Shown here: one piece after another, positions 1 to 7,821 of the stretch
How the letters are laid out: each line of letters starts with the position of its first letter
Position numbering within the stretch: the first letter of the stretch is position 1
Origin: JABDBK01 sp964453575
GTDB taxonomy: Bacteria > Pseudomonadota > Gammaproteobacteria > DSM-16500
DNA length: 13,754 nucleotides
Direction: 5' to 3'
Assembly: GCA_964453575.1 (NCBI GenBank)
Contig: CAYVRW010000062.1
Coordinates: 1-13,754 of the forward strand
The notes under the pieces: generated by a model
Told to the model about the DNA's origin: nothing
Seen by the model: the letters and a program-made list of their open reading frames with translations, nothing else
Databases searched by the model: none
Position numbers and translations under genes: made by a program

Positions 1-662
1 TTGCGTAATGTTTTGCGTCTATGAGAAAAAGCTTCTTTGACGATGTTTGCAAAATGCGCATAATCCCGAGCGGTATGTGGAATATCATGATAAGGCACCA
101 ATTTTACAATACTTGAATTAACTTGCGGCGGCGGATAAAAAGCACCAGGCGCCACATCAAATAAAGCTGTGACTTCACAATGGTATTGCACCATAACACT
201 TAACCTGCCATAAGCTTCATAGCCTGCTTTAGCAGCGAGTCTATCAACGACTTCTTTTTGCAGCATAAAATGCATATCTGAAATATATGCAGCGAAAGTT
301 AAGAGATGGAAAATAAGCGGCGTTGAAATGTTATAAGGTAAGTTACCAATAATACGTAGTGGCGATTTTCCATCAAATAAAGTTGCAAAATCAAAAGTTA
401 AAGCATCTGCTTGATGGATATTCAAGGTACCTTTATCAGCACAGCGTTGGGTGAGCGCAGGAATAAGGTCTCTGTCTAGTTCAACAGCATCCATTTTACC
501 GATAAGCAGTAACACAGGAACCGTGAGCGCCCCCTGGCCTGGGCCAATTTCAATGATATGCTGGTTTTTTTGGGGAGCAATGGCATTAACTAAGCGTTGT
601 ATGATGTGTTTATCATGTAAAAAATGTTGGCCAAAGCGCTTGCGTGCGGTGATATGCATCAT
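1..662 (-). CDS. rsmA: 16S rRNA dimethyladenosine transferase RsmA/KsgA, 3' end missing
   Basis: RsmA uses S-adenosylmethionine to dimethylate two adjacent adenosines in the 3'-terminal hairpin of 16S rRNA, a late check on small-subunit assembly. My translation of the minus strand gives 220 codons that run off the left edge; the family is about 260-270 residues, so some 45 are missing. Family motifs: RKRFGQHFL at residues 7-15, the SAM-binding EIGPGQGALT at 38-47, the catalytic NLPY at 107-110, FYPPPQVNSS at 175-184 and FSHRRKTLR at 212-220. Two ATGs lie side by side (662 and 659); GAGGA about 5 bases upstream fits either. It is the last visible gene of the metNIQ-Sel1 run, 42 bases after the Sel1 stop, with a GC hairpin between. 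The identification is secure. Confidence 0.96.
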   Translation of the reverse strand, partial: MMHITARKRFGQHFLHDKHIIQRLVNAIAPQKNQHIIEIGPGQGALTVPVLLLIGKMDAVELDRDLIPALTQRCADKGTLNIHQADALTFDFATLFDGKSPLRIIGNLPYNISTPLIFHLLTFAAYISDMHFMLQKEVVDRLAAKAGYEAYGRLSVMVQYHCEVTALFDVAPGAFYPPPQVNSSIVKLVPYHDIPHTARDYAHFANIVKEAFSHRRKTLR

Positions 663-675
663 GTGTCCTCGGATT

Positions 676-697
676 CACCCCCATTTTTCAGGGGGTG
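676..697. repeat. GC-rich palindrome between Sel1 gene and rsmA
   Basis: CACCCCC (676-682) and GGGGGTG (691-697) form a perfect 7-bp stem around the 8-base loop ATTTTTCA. Neither strand has a T-run after the stem, so it does not look like a normal intrinsic terminator. It lies just before the rsmA ribosome binding site and could dampen rsmA translation or protect the upstream mRNA. The C5/G5 arms resemble the palindromes at 9437-9506, so it may be a dispersed REP-like repeat. Confidence 0.55.
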
Positions 698-704
698 GGA
701 TATA

Positions 705-1286
705 TTACATCTCCGACAACGCCCTTTTCGCCGGCGTAAACCCACGTTCAGCAGCTAATCTAAATAATTGTTTAGCTTTGTCTTTATTTGGCGTCGTGCC
801 AATACCATTTGCATACATCAAACCTAAATTGTATTGCGCACTCGCTAACCCATGATCCGATGCTTTTTGATACCATGAAATAGCAGTGCCAAAGTCTTGT
901 GATACCCCTTTACCTGATGCATACATATAACCTAATTGGTTTTCTGCATAAGGATTATTTTGTGCAGCGGCTTTTTCAAACCAGGTTTTTGCGGTTTCAT
1001 AATTTTGCGACACACCTTGACCGGACATATAACGTACGCCTAAGCTTGCTTGTGCATTAGAGTTGCCGCCTTCTGCTGCGCGTTGGAAATAGCTAACTGC
1101 TTTGGCATAATTGCGTTCTACGCCTATGCCTTTAGCGTATCGATTGCCAGTATTATAAAGTTCTTGCGGCGATGAACCGCTATAAGCCTTATCATCTCTT
1201 GAAATACCGCCTTGTGTCGCACACCCTGCGGTAAGAATAGATAATAATCCAATTAATCCGATAAAAATAATTTTATTGAAACTCAT
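705..1286 (-). CDS. Sel1-repeat lipoprotein
   Basis: Predicted envelope lipoprotein of 193 residues. The N-terminus has a charged start, a hydrophobic stretch (about 6-20) and the lipobox LTAGC with Cys22 as the lipidation site. The mature part is four Sel1-like repeats at about 40-74, 77-110, 113-146 and 149-185, each with the usual pattern of small residues and a GxG turn (AKGIGV, MSGQGV, ASGKGV, ANGIGT). Such alpha-solenoids bind other proteins; in Legionella and Coxiella relatives some act in host interaction, but nothing here shows a specific partner. AAGGAG lies about 8 bases before the ATG and supports the start. It sits 23 bases after metQ and 42 before rsmA, so it is probably co-transcribed. 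Fold and lipidation are clear; the role is unknown. Confidence 0.9.
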   Translation of the reverse strand: MSFNKIIFIGLIGLLSILTAGCATQGGISRDDKAYSGSSPQELYNTGNRYAKGIGVERNYAKAVSYFQRAAEGGNSNAQASLGVRYMSGQGVSQNYETAKTWFEKAAAQNNPYAENQLGYMYASGKGVSQDFGTAISWYQKASDHGLASAQYNLGLMYANGIGTTPNKDKAKQLFRLAAERGFTPAKRALSEM

Positions 1287-1309
1287 TTGCGCGTCTCCTT
1301 AATAAATAT

Positions 1310-2104
1310 TCACCAAGCAGGGATAGCTTGATTATTAAAAACTTGTTTTGCTGTTTTCAGCACATCATCTGATTGCAGTGCCTCAACAAGTTGTTTCATA
1401 CGTATATCATCGGTGGAATTTTTTCTTATAACAATGATATTAGCATAAGGTGAATCTTTGCCTTCTAAGAATAAAGCATCTTTGGCGGGTGATAACCCCG
1501 AGGCAACTGCATAGTTAGTATTGATAGCAGCTAAGGTGACATCAGGTAAACTGCGCGGTATTTGGGATGCATCAAGTTCAGTAAACGTAAGTTTTTTTGG
1601 ATTTTCTATAATATCTTTAGGCGTTGCATAAAGCCCTGCATCTTTATTAAGTTTAATAAGCTTGGCTTTTTGTAATAATAAAAGGGCGCGGCCTTCATTA
1701 CTGGTATCGTTTGGAATAGCGACCAATGATTGATTCGGCAAGCCGCTTAACTTTTTTAATTTGTCTGAATAAAGACCCATAGGATAAACAAAGGTTTTGC
1801 CTATGGCGACTAATGCATAATGTTTATCTTTTAGTTGTTGGTCTAAAAAAGGTTGGTGTTGGAACATATTGGCATCGATGCTGCCATCATTTAGTGCAGC
1901 ATTAGGTTGCAAGTAATCGGTGAATTCGATGATTTTAATAGTTAAATTGAACTTATTTTTAGCATATTCTTGCGCTGATTTTAAAAGTTCTGTCTCAGGA
2001 CCGGAAATGACGCCTACTTTTAAAGTATTTTTATCCTCGGCTTGGCATGCGGTAAGCAAGATAATACTTAAACCAAGCAGTATTTTTTTTATAAAGTTTT
2101 GCAT
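1310..2104 (-). CDS. metQ: Methionine ABC transporter substrate-binding lipoprotein MetQ
   Basis: NlpA/MetQ-family solute-binding protein that captures methionine in the periplasm and delivers it to MetI-MetN. It has 264 residues, normal for the family. The signal peptide ends in the lipobox LLTAC with Cys20 as lipid anchor. Family blocks follow: EFTDYLQPN at 60-68, DANMFQHQPFLD at 77-88, PNDTSNEGRALLLLQ at 131-145 and EGKDSPYANIIVIR near residue 215-230. The gene starts 5 bases after the metI stop, so translation is probably coupled; the only visible SD-like run (AAAGG) is far, about 12 bases upstream. Substrate is inferred from the linked metN with its NIL domain; other NlpA proteins carry different ligands, but this gene order favours methionine. 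Confidence 0.93.
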   Translation of the reverse strand: MQNFIKKILLGLSIILLTACQAEDKNTLKVGVISGPETELLKSAQEYAKNKFNLTIKIIEFTDYLQPNAALNDGSIDANMFQHQPFLDQQLKDKHYALVAIGKTFVYPMGLYSDKLKKLSGLPNQSLVAIPNDTSNEGRALLLLQKAKLIKLNKDAGLYATPKDIIENPKKLTFTELDASQIPRSLPDVTLAAINTNYAVASGLSPAKDALFLEGKDSPYANIIVIRKNSTDDIRMKQLVEALQSDDVLKTAKQVFNNQAIPAW

Positions 2105-2109
2105 ATAAG

Positions 2110-2763
2110 TTAACGGCCTTTACTAAAGTGTTTGGAAAGTTTATCGCCTAGCCATTGAATCAGTTGTACTAATACTATCATGATGACGATAGTAATTAGC
2201 ATTATCTTAACATCAAAACGTTGATAGCCATAACGAATTGCAAGATCACCTAATCCGCCGCCACCTACTGCACCCGCCATGGCGGAATAGCCGATAAGAC
2301 TAATAACAGTTAAGGTTAGACCATTAATAATGCCTGGCAGTGCTTCGGGAATAAGTATCTTACGGATAATTTGCATGGCAGTGGCACCCATGGCGGTTGC
2401 CGCTTCAATGAGTCCTTTGTCCACTTCTAGAATGGCATTTTCTACAATGCGTGCGATAAAAGGCATGGCAGCTAAGCTTAATGGCACAATGGCAGCATTG
2501 GTTCCAATGGATGTGCCGACTATCCAGCGTGTGATGGGGATGATGGCAACCATTAAAATAATAAAAGGTATAGAACGCGTCATATTCACTAAAGCCGCTA
2601 AGCATTGATGTAAATACGGATGCTCAAGGATGTGATTTTTGCGAGATGTATATAAAATAACCCCTAATGGTAAGCCGACCAGCGTTGCGATAACGCTTGA
2701 AAGTATGACCATATAAAAAGTTTCTACGGTTGCATTAAAAAGTAATAATGTTGTCTGGGACAT
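2110..2763 (-). CDS. metI: Methionine ABC transporter permease MetI
   Basis: Inner-membrane permease of the methionine importer, 217 residues, matching the size and sequence pattern of E. coli MetI (about 217). Several hydrophobic membrane segments are visible (about 15-37, 55-76, 88-110, 145-170, 187-205). The cytoplasmic EAA loop that docks on the ATPase is at about 120-144, with the conserved EAATAMGAT and IPEALPG. Other family blocks are RSIPFIIL (63-70), IVGTSIG (81-87) and GYSAMAGAVGGGGLG. The start lies inside metN, giving a 29-base overlap in a different frame, with GAGG about 9 bases upstream of the ATG. This overlap and the 5-base gap to metQ argue for a single coupled mRNA. Confidence 0.95.
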   Translation of the reverse strand: MSQTTLLLFNATVETFYMVILSSVIATLVGLPLGVILYTSRKNHILEHPYLHQCLAALVNMTRSIPFIILMVAIIPITRWIVGTSIGTNAAIVPLSLAAMPFIARIVENAILEVDKGLIEAATAMGATAMQIIRKILIPEALPGIINGLTLTVISLIGYSAMAGAVGGGGLGDLAIRYGYQRFDVKIMLITIVIMIVLVQLIQWLGDKLSKHFSKGR

Positions 2764-3787
2764 AGCCTATAACCTCGACTTCTACTCCAAGTTGTTTTAA
2801 ATAGGTGATGGCAGGTTGAATGTTTGTTTTTTCACCTTTAATAGCCACTATCATAATGCCCATGACATGTTTTTTAATATATTCAACATTCGCTTGTAAG
2901 ATGTTTATGCGAAAATCAAATTGATGGCTTAATTCTGAAATAATGGGTTGAGTGGCTGTCCCTTGCAAAAACCATAAGCGTAACACCGGGTGGGTATGAG
3001 GTTTTTCGTCTGTCATCACATGTTCTTCGATGGCTGCAGGCATATGTTGCAATAAAGATGAGGCAATAAAATTTTTGGCAACCGTGGTTTTGGGGTGGGT
3101 AAAAAATTCACCCACTTCATTTTCTTCAATCAATTCGCCATGTTGCAAAATGGCAACCCTATCGCTGCAGGCTTTTATCACCGCCATTTCATGAGTAATT
3201 AATAAAATGGTGACATTTAAGGTATCACGCACATTTTTTAGTAATTGTAAGATCGATAATGTGGTTTCAGGATCAAGCGCCGAGGTCGCTTCATCGGATA
3301 ACAAAACATGCGGTTTATTGGCAAGCGCGCGGGCAATGGCCACACGTTGTTTTTGACCGCCGGAAAGCTGGTGAGGATAATGATTTTTTTTGTCCATCAA
3401 TCCTGTTAATTCAAGTAATGGATTAATGATGGCAGCTATATCTTTACGTGAATGATGGGTTAACTCCAAAGGCAGGGCTATATTGTCATAAACATTGCGT
3501 GAGGAGAGCAAATTAAAATGCTGAAAAATCATGCCTATTTTTTGCCTAGCATGCCGTAGCTCAGCAGAGGATAATTTGGTCAAATTTTGACCTGCAACGA
3601 TGATATCGCCGCTGGCAGGTTTTTCCAATAAATTAGCACAACGGATTAATGTGCTCTTTCCAGCACCACTTTTGCCGATAATTCCAAATATTTCACCCGC
3701 ATTGATGTGTAGATTAATATTCGAGAGCGCTGTGATAGAGCTGCCTATAGTGGTATAATTTTTGTATACATGCCGAAATGTGATCAT
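2735..3787 (-). CDS. metN: Methionine ABC transporter ATP-binding protein MetN
   Basis: ATPase of the methionine importer; two copies power MetI. Of 350 residues, the first about 240 are an ABC domain: Walker A GKSGAGKST (38-46), Q-loop Gln89, signature LSGGQ (141-145), Walker B VLLSDE with Asp165 and Glu166, and H-loop His199. Residues about 265-345 look like the ACT-like NIL domain typical of MetN, which binds methionine on the cytoplasmic side and shuts transport when internal methionine is high. That domain makes methionine the best-supported substrate. It is the first gene of the minus-strand run and overlaps metI by 29 bases. The 80-base gap to the divergent pncB must contain its promoter; I see no SAM riboswitch there. 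Confidence 0.95.
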   Translation of the reverse strand: MITFRHVYKNYTTIGSSITALSNINLHINAGEIFGIIGKSGAGKSTLIRCANLLEKPASGDIIVAGQNLTKLSSAELRHARQKIGMIFQHFNLLSSRNVYDNIALPLELTHHSRKDIAAIINPLLELTGLMDKKNHYPHQLSGGQKQRVAIARALANKPHVLLSDEATSALDPETTLSILQLLKNVRDTLNVTILLITHEMAVIKACSDRVAILQHGELIEENEVGEFFTHPKTTVAKNFIASSLLQHMPAAIEEHVMTDEKPHTHPVLRLWFLQGTATQPIISELSHQFDFRINILQANVEYIKKHVMGIMIVAIKGEKTNIQPAITYLKQLGVEVEVIGYVPDNIITF

Positions 3788-3797
3788 AAAATATTTT

Positions 3798-3823
3798 TAT
3801 AATGATAATGAGTCTTATATAAT
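3798..3823. promoter_or_regulatory. Divergent promoter region metN/pncB with TATAAT and Fur-like sequence
   Basis: The 80-base spacer 3788-3867 is very AT-rich. A perfect TATAAT at 3818-3823 reads towards pncB, but its -35 region (about 3795-3800) is only a T-rich run, so the promoter is weak or activator-dependent. Positions 3798-3816 match 14 of 19 bases of the classical Fur-box consensus (GATAAT GATAAT CATTATC), including 11 in a row. In DNA this AT-rich the match may be chance. No clean promoter for metN is visible. Confidence 0.3.
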
Positions 3824-3867
3824 GCCTGCTTTTTTAAGCGGCGTCACCTTTGGGATAAAAGACAACT

Positions 3868-5250
3868 ATGATTTCTCCGCTATTAACCGATTTATACCAA
3901 CTTACCATGGCTTATGGCTATTGGAAATTGGGTTTACATGAACGCCTAGCGGTATTTCACCAAGTTTACCGTACGGAGCCTTTTAATGGAAATTATGCGG
4001 TTGCCTGTGGTCTTGCGACCCTGATTGATTTTTTGCAAAACTGGCACTTTTCTCCGGATGATATTGATTATTTACGCAGTTTACAGTCCCCAGCGCAAAA
4101 GCCGCTTTTTCCTGAGGATTTTTTAGATTATTTAAAGACATTGCGCTTTACTTGCGATGTGGCTGCTGTGCCTGAGGGTGAGCTAGTATTTGCCAACGAG
4201 CCTATGGTTCGTATCAAAGGGCCATTGCTTCAATGCCAATTATTGGAATCAACCCTCCTTAATATCATGAATTTTCAAACAATTATTGCGACCAAGGCTT
4301 CACGTGTTTATCAAGCCGCTAAAGGTGATACGGTGCTTGAGTTTGGTTTGCGGCGGGCGCAAGGCCCTGATGGGGCATTATCGGCCAGTCGTGCGGCTTA
4401 TATCGGCGGCTGCGATGCAACCTCGAATGTTTTGGCGGGTAAACGCTTCGATATTCCCGTGCGCGGAACGCATGCCCACAGTTGGGTCACGGTATTTCCT
4501 GATGAGCTTACTGCTTTTCTCGCTTATGCAGAGGTCATGCCGGATAATTGTGTTTTATTAGTGGATACTTACGATACATTAACAGGTGTTAAACATGCGA
4601 TTGAGGCTGGAAAGCAATTACGTGCAAAAGGAGGCAAGCTGCGGGGCATCCGTCTGGATTCCGGCGATATGGCAAGCTTAAGTATCAAAGCACGTCAGAT
4701 GTTGGATGAAGCAGGATTTACTGATACGCAAATCATGGCCAGCAATACGCTTGATGAATATGTCATTGCTGAGATGAAAGAAAAAGGCGCTAAAATTTCA
4801 GCATGGGGGGTGGGAACCCATTTGGTGACCTCCTTCGACCAACCTGCTTTGGATGGCGTGTATAAATTATCTGCTTTATGCGATGAGCATGGCAAATGGC
4901 AATATAAACTAAAATTATCAGAGCAGATCGTTAAAATTTCCAATCCTGGTATTTATCAAATACGTCGTTATTTGCATAAAGGCAGTCTTGTTAAAGATGT
5001 GATGTATGACATAGAACTAGGAATGTTAGAAAGGGTGCATGACTCCTATGATGTTCTTATACCTGTCTTTGAAAAGGGAAATCTTATTTATCAACAAGAA
5101 CCCATTCATCAATTACGTAAGCGTGCAATTCAACGCGTCAATGATTTTATTAAAGCTCATGCAAATAAAGCTTATCCAGTTGAATTAGAAAAAAAATTAG
5201 CTAATTTGAAGCAGCAACTTATTGCAACAGTTAAAATCCATGGAAAATAA
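3868..5250 (+). CDS. pncB: Nicotinate phosphoribosyltransferase
   Basis: Cytoplasmic enzyme of NAD salvage (Preiss-Handler pathway): joins nicotinate to PRPP with ATP hydrolysis to give nicotinate mononucleotide. The 460-residue length and N-terminus (LLTDLYQLTMAYGYW) fit the family. Seen motifs: FGLRRAQGPDGA at about 159-170, GTHAHSW at 200-206 with His204 as the expected phosphorylated histidine, LVDTYDT at 231-237, RLDSGD at 262-267, and GVGT at 314-317 followed by DGVYKL at 329-334. The start fits family N-termini, although only a weak GGGA lies about 14 bases upstream. It overlaps trmB by 11 bases, suggesting co-transcription. Reliance on salvaged nicotinate would suit a host-dependent bacterium, but that is inference. 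Confidence 0.95.
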   Translation: MISPLLTDLYQLTMAYGYWKLGLHERLAVFHQVYRTEPFNGNYAVACGLATLIDFLQNWHFSPDDIDYLRSLQSPAQKPLFPEDFLDYLKTLRFTCDVAAVPEGELVFANEPMVRIKGPLLQCQLLESTLLNIMNFQTIIATKASRVYQAAKGDTVLEFGLRRAQGPDGALSASRAAYIGGCDATSNVLAGKRFDIPVRGTHAHSWVTVFPDELTAFLAYAEVMPDNCVLLVDTYDTLTGVKHAIEAGKQLRAKGGKLRGIRLDSGDMASLSIKARQMLDEAGFTDTQIMASNTLDEYVIAEMKEKGAKISAWGVGTHLVTSFDQPALDGVYKLSALCDEHGKWQYKLKLSEQIVKISNPGIYQIRRYLHKGSLVKDVMYDIELGMLERVHDSYDVLIPVFEKGNLIYQQEPIHQLRKRAIQRVNDFIKAHANKAYPVELEKKLANLKQQLIATVKIHGK

Positions 5251-5941
5251 TCCCACATTTTTGCGCAGAATTCGTAGCTTTGTACGCCGTGATGGTCGTA
5301 TGACAGACGCGCAGCGTTTAGCATTAGCAACCTCGTGGCCGCAATTTGGTTTAGAACTGCAAGCTGGCATGATTAATCTTGACACTGTTTTTGGACGAAA
5401 AGCACAACATGTGTTAGAAATTGGCTTTGGTTCAGGGCATTCTTTATTAGAAGCTGCCAAAACGCATGTTGATTACGATTTTATAGGAATTGAAACTCAT
5501 CAACCTGGTATAGGAACATTGTTACAACATGTTGCAGCAGAAAAACTGACTAATATTCGTATTTATTATGCCGATGCTGTCGAAGTTTTGAATCAATGTA
5601 TTCCTGATCATAGTTTAGATATCGTACAAATCTTTTTTCCAGATCCGTGGCGCAAGCGTCGTCATCATAAAAGACGTCTTATTCAGACTGAATTTGTAAG
5701 TTTGGTTGCGAAAAAATTAAAAGCAGGCGGTGAGCTGCATTTGGCAACCGATTGGGAAGATTATGCGCTGCATATGATGAAAGTGCTTTCTTCATCGACA
5801 GATTTTAAAAATGCATACGGCGTTGGCAAGTATGCGGAACGTTCTTCGCTGCGGCCGGTTGTGACTAAATTCGAACAGCGTGGTGAAAAGGCAGGACATA
5901 AGATTTGGGAATTGTTGTTTTCTCTGGACAACACGCCATAG
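5240..5941 (+). CDS. trmB: tRNA (guanine-N7)-methyltransferase TrmB
   Basis: SAM-dependent enzyme that makes m7G at position 46 in the variable loop of many tRNAs. With the ATG at 5240 the protein has 233 residues, like E. coli TrmB (239). Motifs: RRIRSFVRRDGR (9-20), SAM-binding LEIGFGSG (59-66), GIETHQPG (83-90), FFPDPWRKRRHHKRR (132-146), ATDWEDYA (169-176) and the substrate-binding TKFEQRG (209-215). An in-frame TTG at 5222 would add six residues; ATG is preferred because the added residues match nothing in the family and neither site has a good ribosome binding site. The gene overlaps the end of pncB by 11 bases in another frame, so translation probably depends on pncB. Confidence 0.95.
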   Translation: MENNPTFLRRIRSFVRRDGRMTDAQRLALATSWPQFGLELQAGMINLDTVFGRKAQHVLEIGFGSGHSLLEAAKTHVDYDFIGIETHQPGIGTLLQHVAAEKLTNIRIYYADAVEVLNQCIPDHSLDIVQIFFPDPWRKRRHHKRRLIQTEFVSLVAKKLKAGGELHLATDWEDYALHMMKVLSSSTDFKNAYGVGKYAERSSLRPVVTKFEQRGEKAGHKIWELLFSLDNTP

Positions 5942-5987
5942 CTTCACTACCCTTGATAAAATCATGCGATAGTACCAAGGACGTTGT

Positions 5988-6674
5988 ATGCGTTTTAAAA
6001 AATATATTATTTCATTTCTTTTAGTGGGTTTACAAACTACGACAGTTGAGGCCACAGGCCCTGGCCCTTATTTTGGTTTACAAGTGGGTCAAACCAATAT
6101 GGATAATAAAAATTTGTATGTTAATACAGGTCTGCCAGCAAAAACTTGCGATATGAATAAACCTTCGACTTGTATCACGACGCCCGGAAAAGTAAAACCT
6201 AACAATAAGGGTATTGGTGAGCGTTTGTTTTTTGGTGTGCAAATGAACAAGTATGCTGGATTTGAAATAGGTGCGACGAATTATGCGCCTTCCGTTTATG
6301 ATCCTAAAATTCCCAATAGTAATCAACCTGCTATTAGGGGATATGCGTTTGATATCAATCTTAAAGGCATGTATTCACTTTATAATTTTATGGTATTTGG
6401 TAAGGTCGGCGGCGTTGGTACCAGGCAAACAGCAACAGGCGGCTTAACTAATGTATCGCTACATGGTGTGAAGTTGAACCAAGTTCCTAAAGCTGCTAAC
6501 AGCGGCCATCTTACCGGTGCGTTCGGCTTTAGTTTTGATATTACGCCTAATTGGGTGGTTGAGTTGACGGCTAGCAAAATCTTTCAGGGCTCTAATTTCC
6601 CCAATGCCACTTTTGTTAGTGTAGGTTTTTCTTATCACTGGGTGGATTTATATTGTGGACAATTTTTGTGTTAA
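5988..6674 (+). CDS. Secreted outer-membrane beta-barrel-like protein
   Basis: Protein of 228 residues with a Sec signal peptide: RFKK, a hydrophobic core at about 6-15, and a likely cut after Ala22 (VEA|TG). The mature part alternates hydrophobic and polar residues in glycine- and aromatic-rich strands (YFGLQVGQT, FGVQMNKYAGFEIGATNY, YAFDINLKGMYSL, FMVFGKVGGVG, TGAFGFSFDITPNWVVELTASKI, FVSVGFSYHW), as in small OmpA/OmpW-type 8-strand barrels. The last strand ends in Trp, then an unusual 9-residue tail. Cysteines come in two pairs, 54/62 in the first loop and 223/228 at the C-terminus, which could form disulfides. AAGGA 6 bases before the ATG fixes the start. It follows trmB by 46 bases and overlaps the hemW stop. 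No specific porin family could be named. Confidence 0.75.
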   Translation: MRFKKYIISFLLVGLQTTTVEATGPGPYFGLQVGQTNMDNKNLYVNTGLPAKTCDMNKPSTCITTPGKVKPNNKGIGERLFFGVQMNKYAGFEIGATNYAPSVYDPKIPNSNQPAIRGYAFDINLKGMYSLYNFMVFGKVGGVGTRQTATGGLTNVSLHGVKLNQVPKAANSGHLTGAFGFSFDITPNWVVELTASKIFQGSNFPNATFVSVGFSYHWVDLYCGQFLC

Positions 6675-7819
6675 TCAGACAAAAACATTCCAATCGTATT
6701 ATTTAAAAATTGCAAACCAAGCTCAGTGGGTTGTATAAGCAAAGGATCATCGATAAGCAATTTTTTTTGTTTCGCGTCACGCAGTTTAGTTTCAATTATT
6801 TTGATGTCGAACCCTGTGCGTTCCATAAATAATTTGGTAGAAACACCGCTTGTTAATCGCAATGCATTTAACATAAATTCAAAAATGATATCTTTAGCCG
6901 CAAGTACGTTTGAGCTAGCTGTCTTGGGTTTTGCAGGATCAAGGTAATCATTAGGATGTTTAACTTGCCAATGTCTAGTGATCACTTGGCCATCCCTATC
7001 AGTGATTTTGCTATGTGCCCCTGCCCCTATGCCCAAATAATCTCCAAATTCCCAATAATTTTTATTATGTAAGCATTCATGACCAGGTTTGGCATAAGCC
7101 GAAACCTCATATTGGTTGAGCGTAGCTGTGGTAAGCAGCGATTTGCCTTGTTCTTGAATGGCCCATAAAGTTTCTTCTTCGGGCAATGCCGGCGGTTGAT
7201 GATAGAAAAAAGTGTTAGGCTCAAGGGTAAGCTGATACCAAGATAAATGCGGGGGTGAAAATTGCAGACAATCTTCCAAATCAAGCAATGCATCTTGTAT
7301 AGACTGTCCCGGCAAACCATGCATTATATCAAGATTAAAATTGCTAAAACCCGCATGGATAGCCAATTCAATCGCCTGTAGTGCTTGATCACGACCATGA
7401 ATGCGGCCTAAAGCTTTTAACTTGCTATCTTGTAGACTTTGTATCCCTATCGACAATCGATTGATGCCTGCCTCTTTAAAACCTTTAAAACGTGCGCCAT
7501 CAATCGTCCCGGGATTAGCTTCTAGGGTAATTTCGGTTTTCGTATCAAAAGACAATCGGTTCTCGATAGCGGTAAGTATCGTTTCTATGGCCTTAGGTGA
7601 AAATAAACTTGGTGTGCCGCCGCCAAAAAAAATACTACTCAAACCTCTTTCTTCGATACGCGGCAATTGTTCCTCAAGGTCTTGGATAAGTGCTTTAATA
7701 TAACTTTCCTCAGGTACATTGTGTTTCAATTCATGAGAATTAAAGTCACAGTAAGGACATTTGCGCACGCACCATGGCAGATGGATATAAAGACTAAGAG
7801 GTATATTGAGTAATCGCAT
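6671..7819 (-). CDS. hemW: Radical SAM heme chaperone HemW
   Basis: HemW is a radical SAM protein that binds heme and passes it to respiratory proteins; it is often misnamed oxygen-independent coproporphyrinogen III oxidase. From the ATG at 7819 it has 382 residues, normal for the family. The iron-sulfur motif CVRKCPYC has Cys17, 21 and 24, one aromatic residue before the last Cys as expected. Other blocks: FFGGGTPS (64-71), EANPGT (100-105), SIGIQSL (123-129), HGLPGQ (167-172), LGIGAGAHS, and a C-terminal winged-helix-like part. An in-frame ATG at 7864 would extend it into the U-box gene; the extension is low-complexity (SCSSSTSGKK) and was rejected. The chosen start is 2 bases after the U-box stop, with only AGGA about 18 bases upstream, suggesting translational coupling. 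Its stop shares TTAA with the convergent barrel gene. Confidence 0.94.
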   Translation of the reverse strand: MRLLNIPLSLYIHLPWCVRKCPYCDFNSHELKHNVPEESYIKALIQDLEEQLPRIEERGLSSIFFGGGTPSLFSPKAIETILTAIENRLSFDTKTEITLEANPGTIDGARFKGFKEAGINRLSIGIQSLQDSKLKALGRIHGRDQALQAIELAIHAGFSNFNLDIMHGLPGQSIQDALLDLEDCLQFSPPHLSWYQLTLEPNTFFYHQPPALPEEETLWAIQEQGKSLLTTATLNQYEVSAYAKPGHECLHNKNYWEFGDYLGIGAGAHSKITDRDGQVITRHWQVKHPNDYLDPAKPKTASSNVLAAKDIIFEFMLNALRLTSGVSTKLFMERTGFDIKIIETKLRDAKQKKLLIDDPLLIQPTELGLQFLNNTIGMFLSD

Positions 7820-7821
7820 AG

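Noticed and set aside
676..697. Intrinsic terminator between Sel1 gene and rsmA
   Set aside because: The hairpin has no T-run on either strand, so it is listed as a palindrome instead.
451..855. Plus-strand open frame across rsmA and the Sel1 gene
   Set aside because: It lies opposite two clearly real genes and crosses their junction, has no recognisable motif and no ribosome binding site.
3788..3867. SAM or other methionine riboswitch upstream of metN
   Set aside because: The spacer is only 80 bases, AT-rich, and shows no multi-stem structure or terminator before metN.
5222..5239. TTG start extending TrmB by six residues
   Set aside because: The added residues match nothing in the family, no ribosome binding site favours TTG, and the ATG at 5240 gives the usual length.
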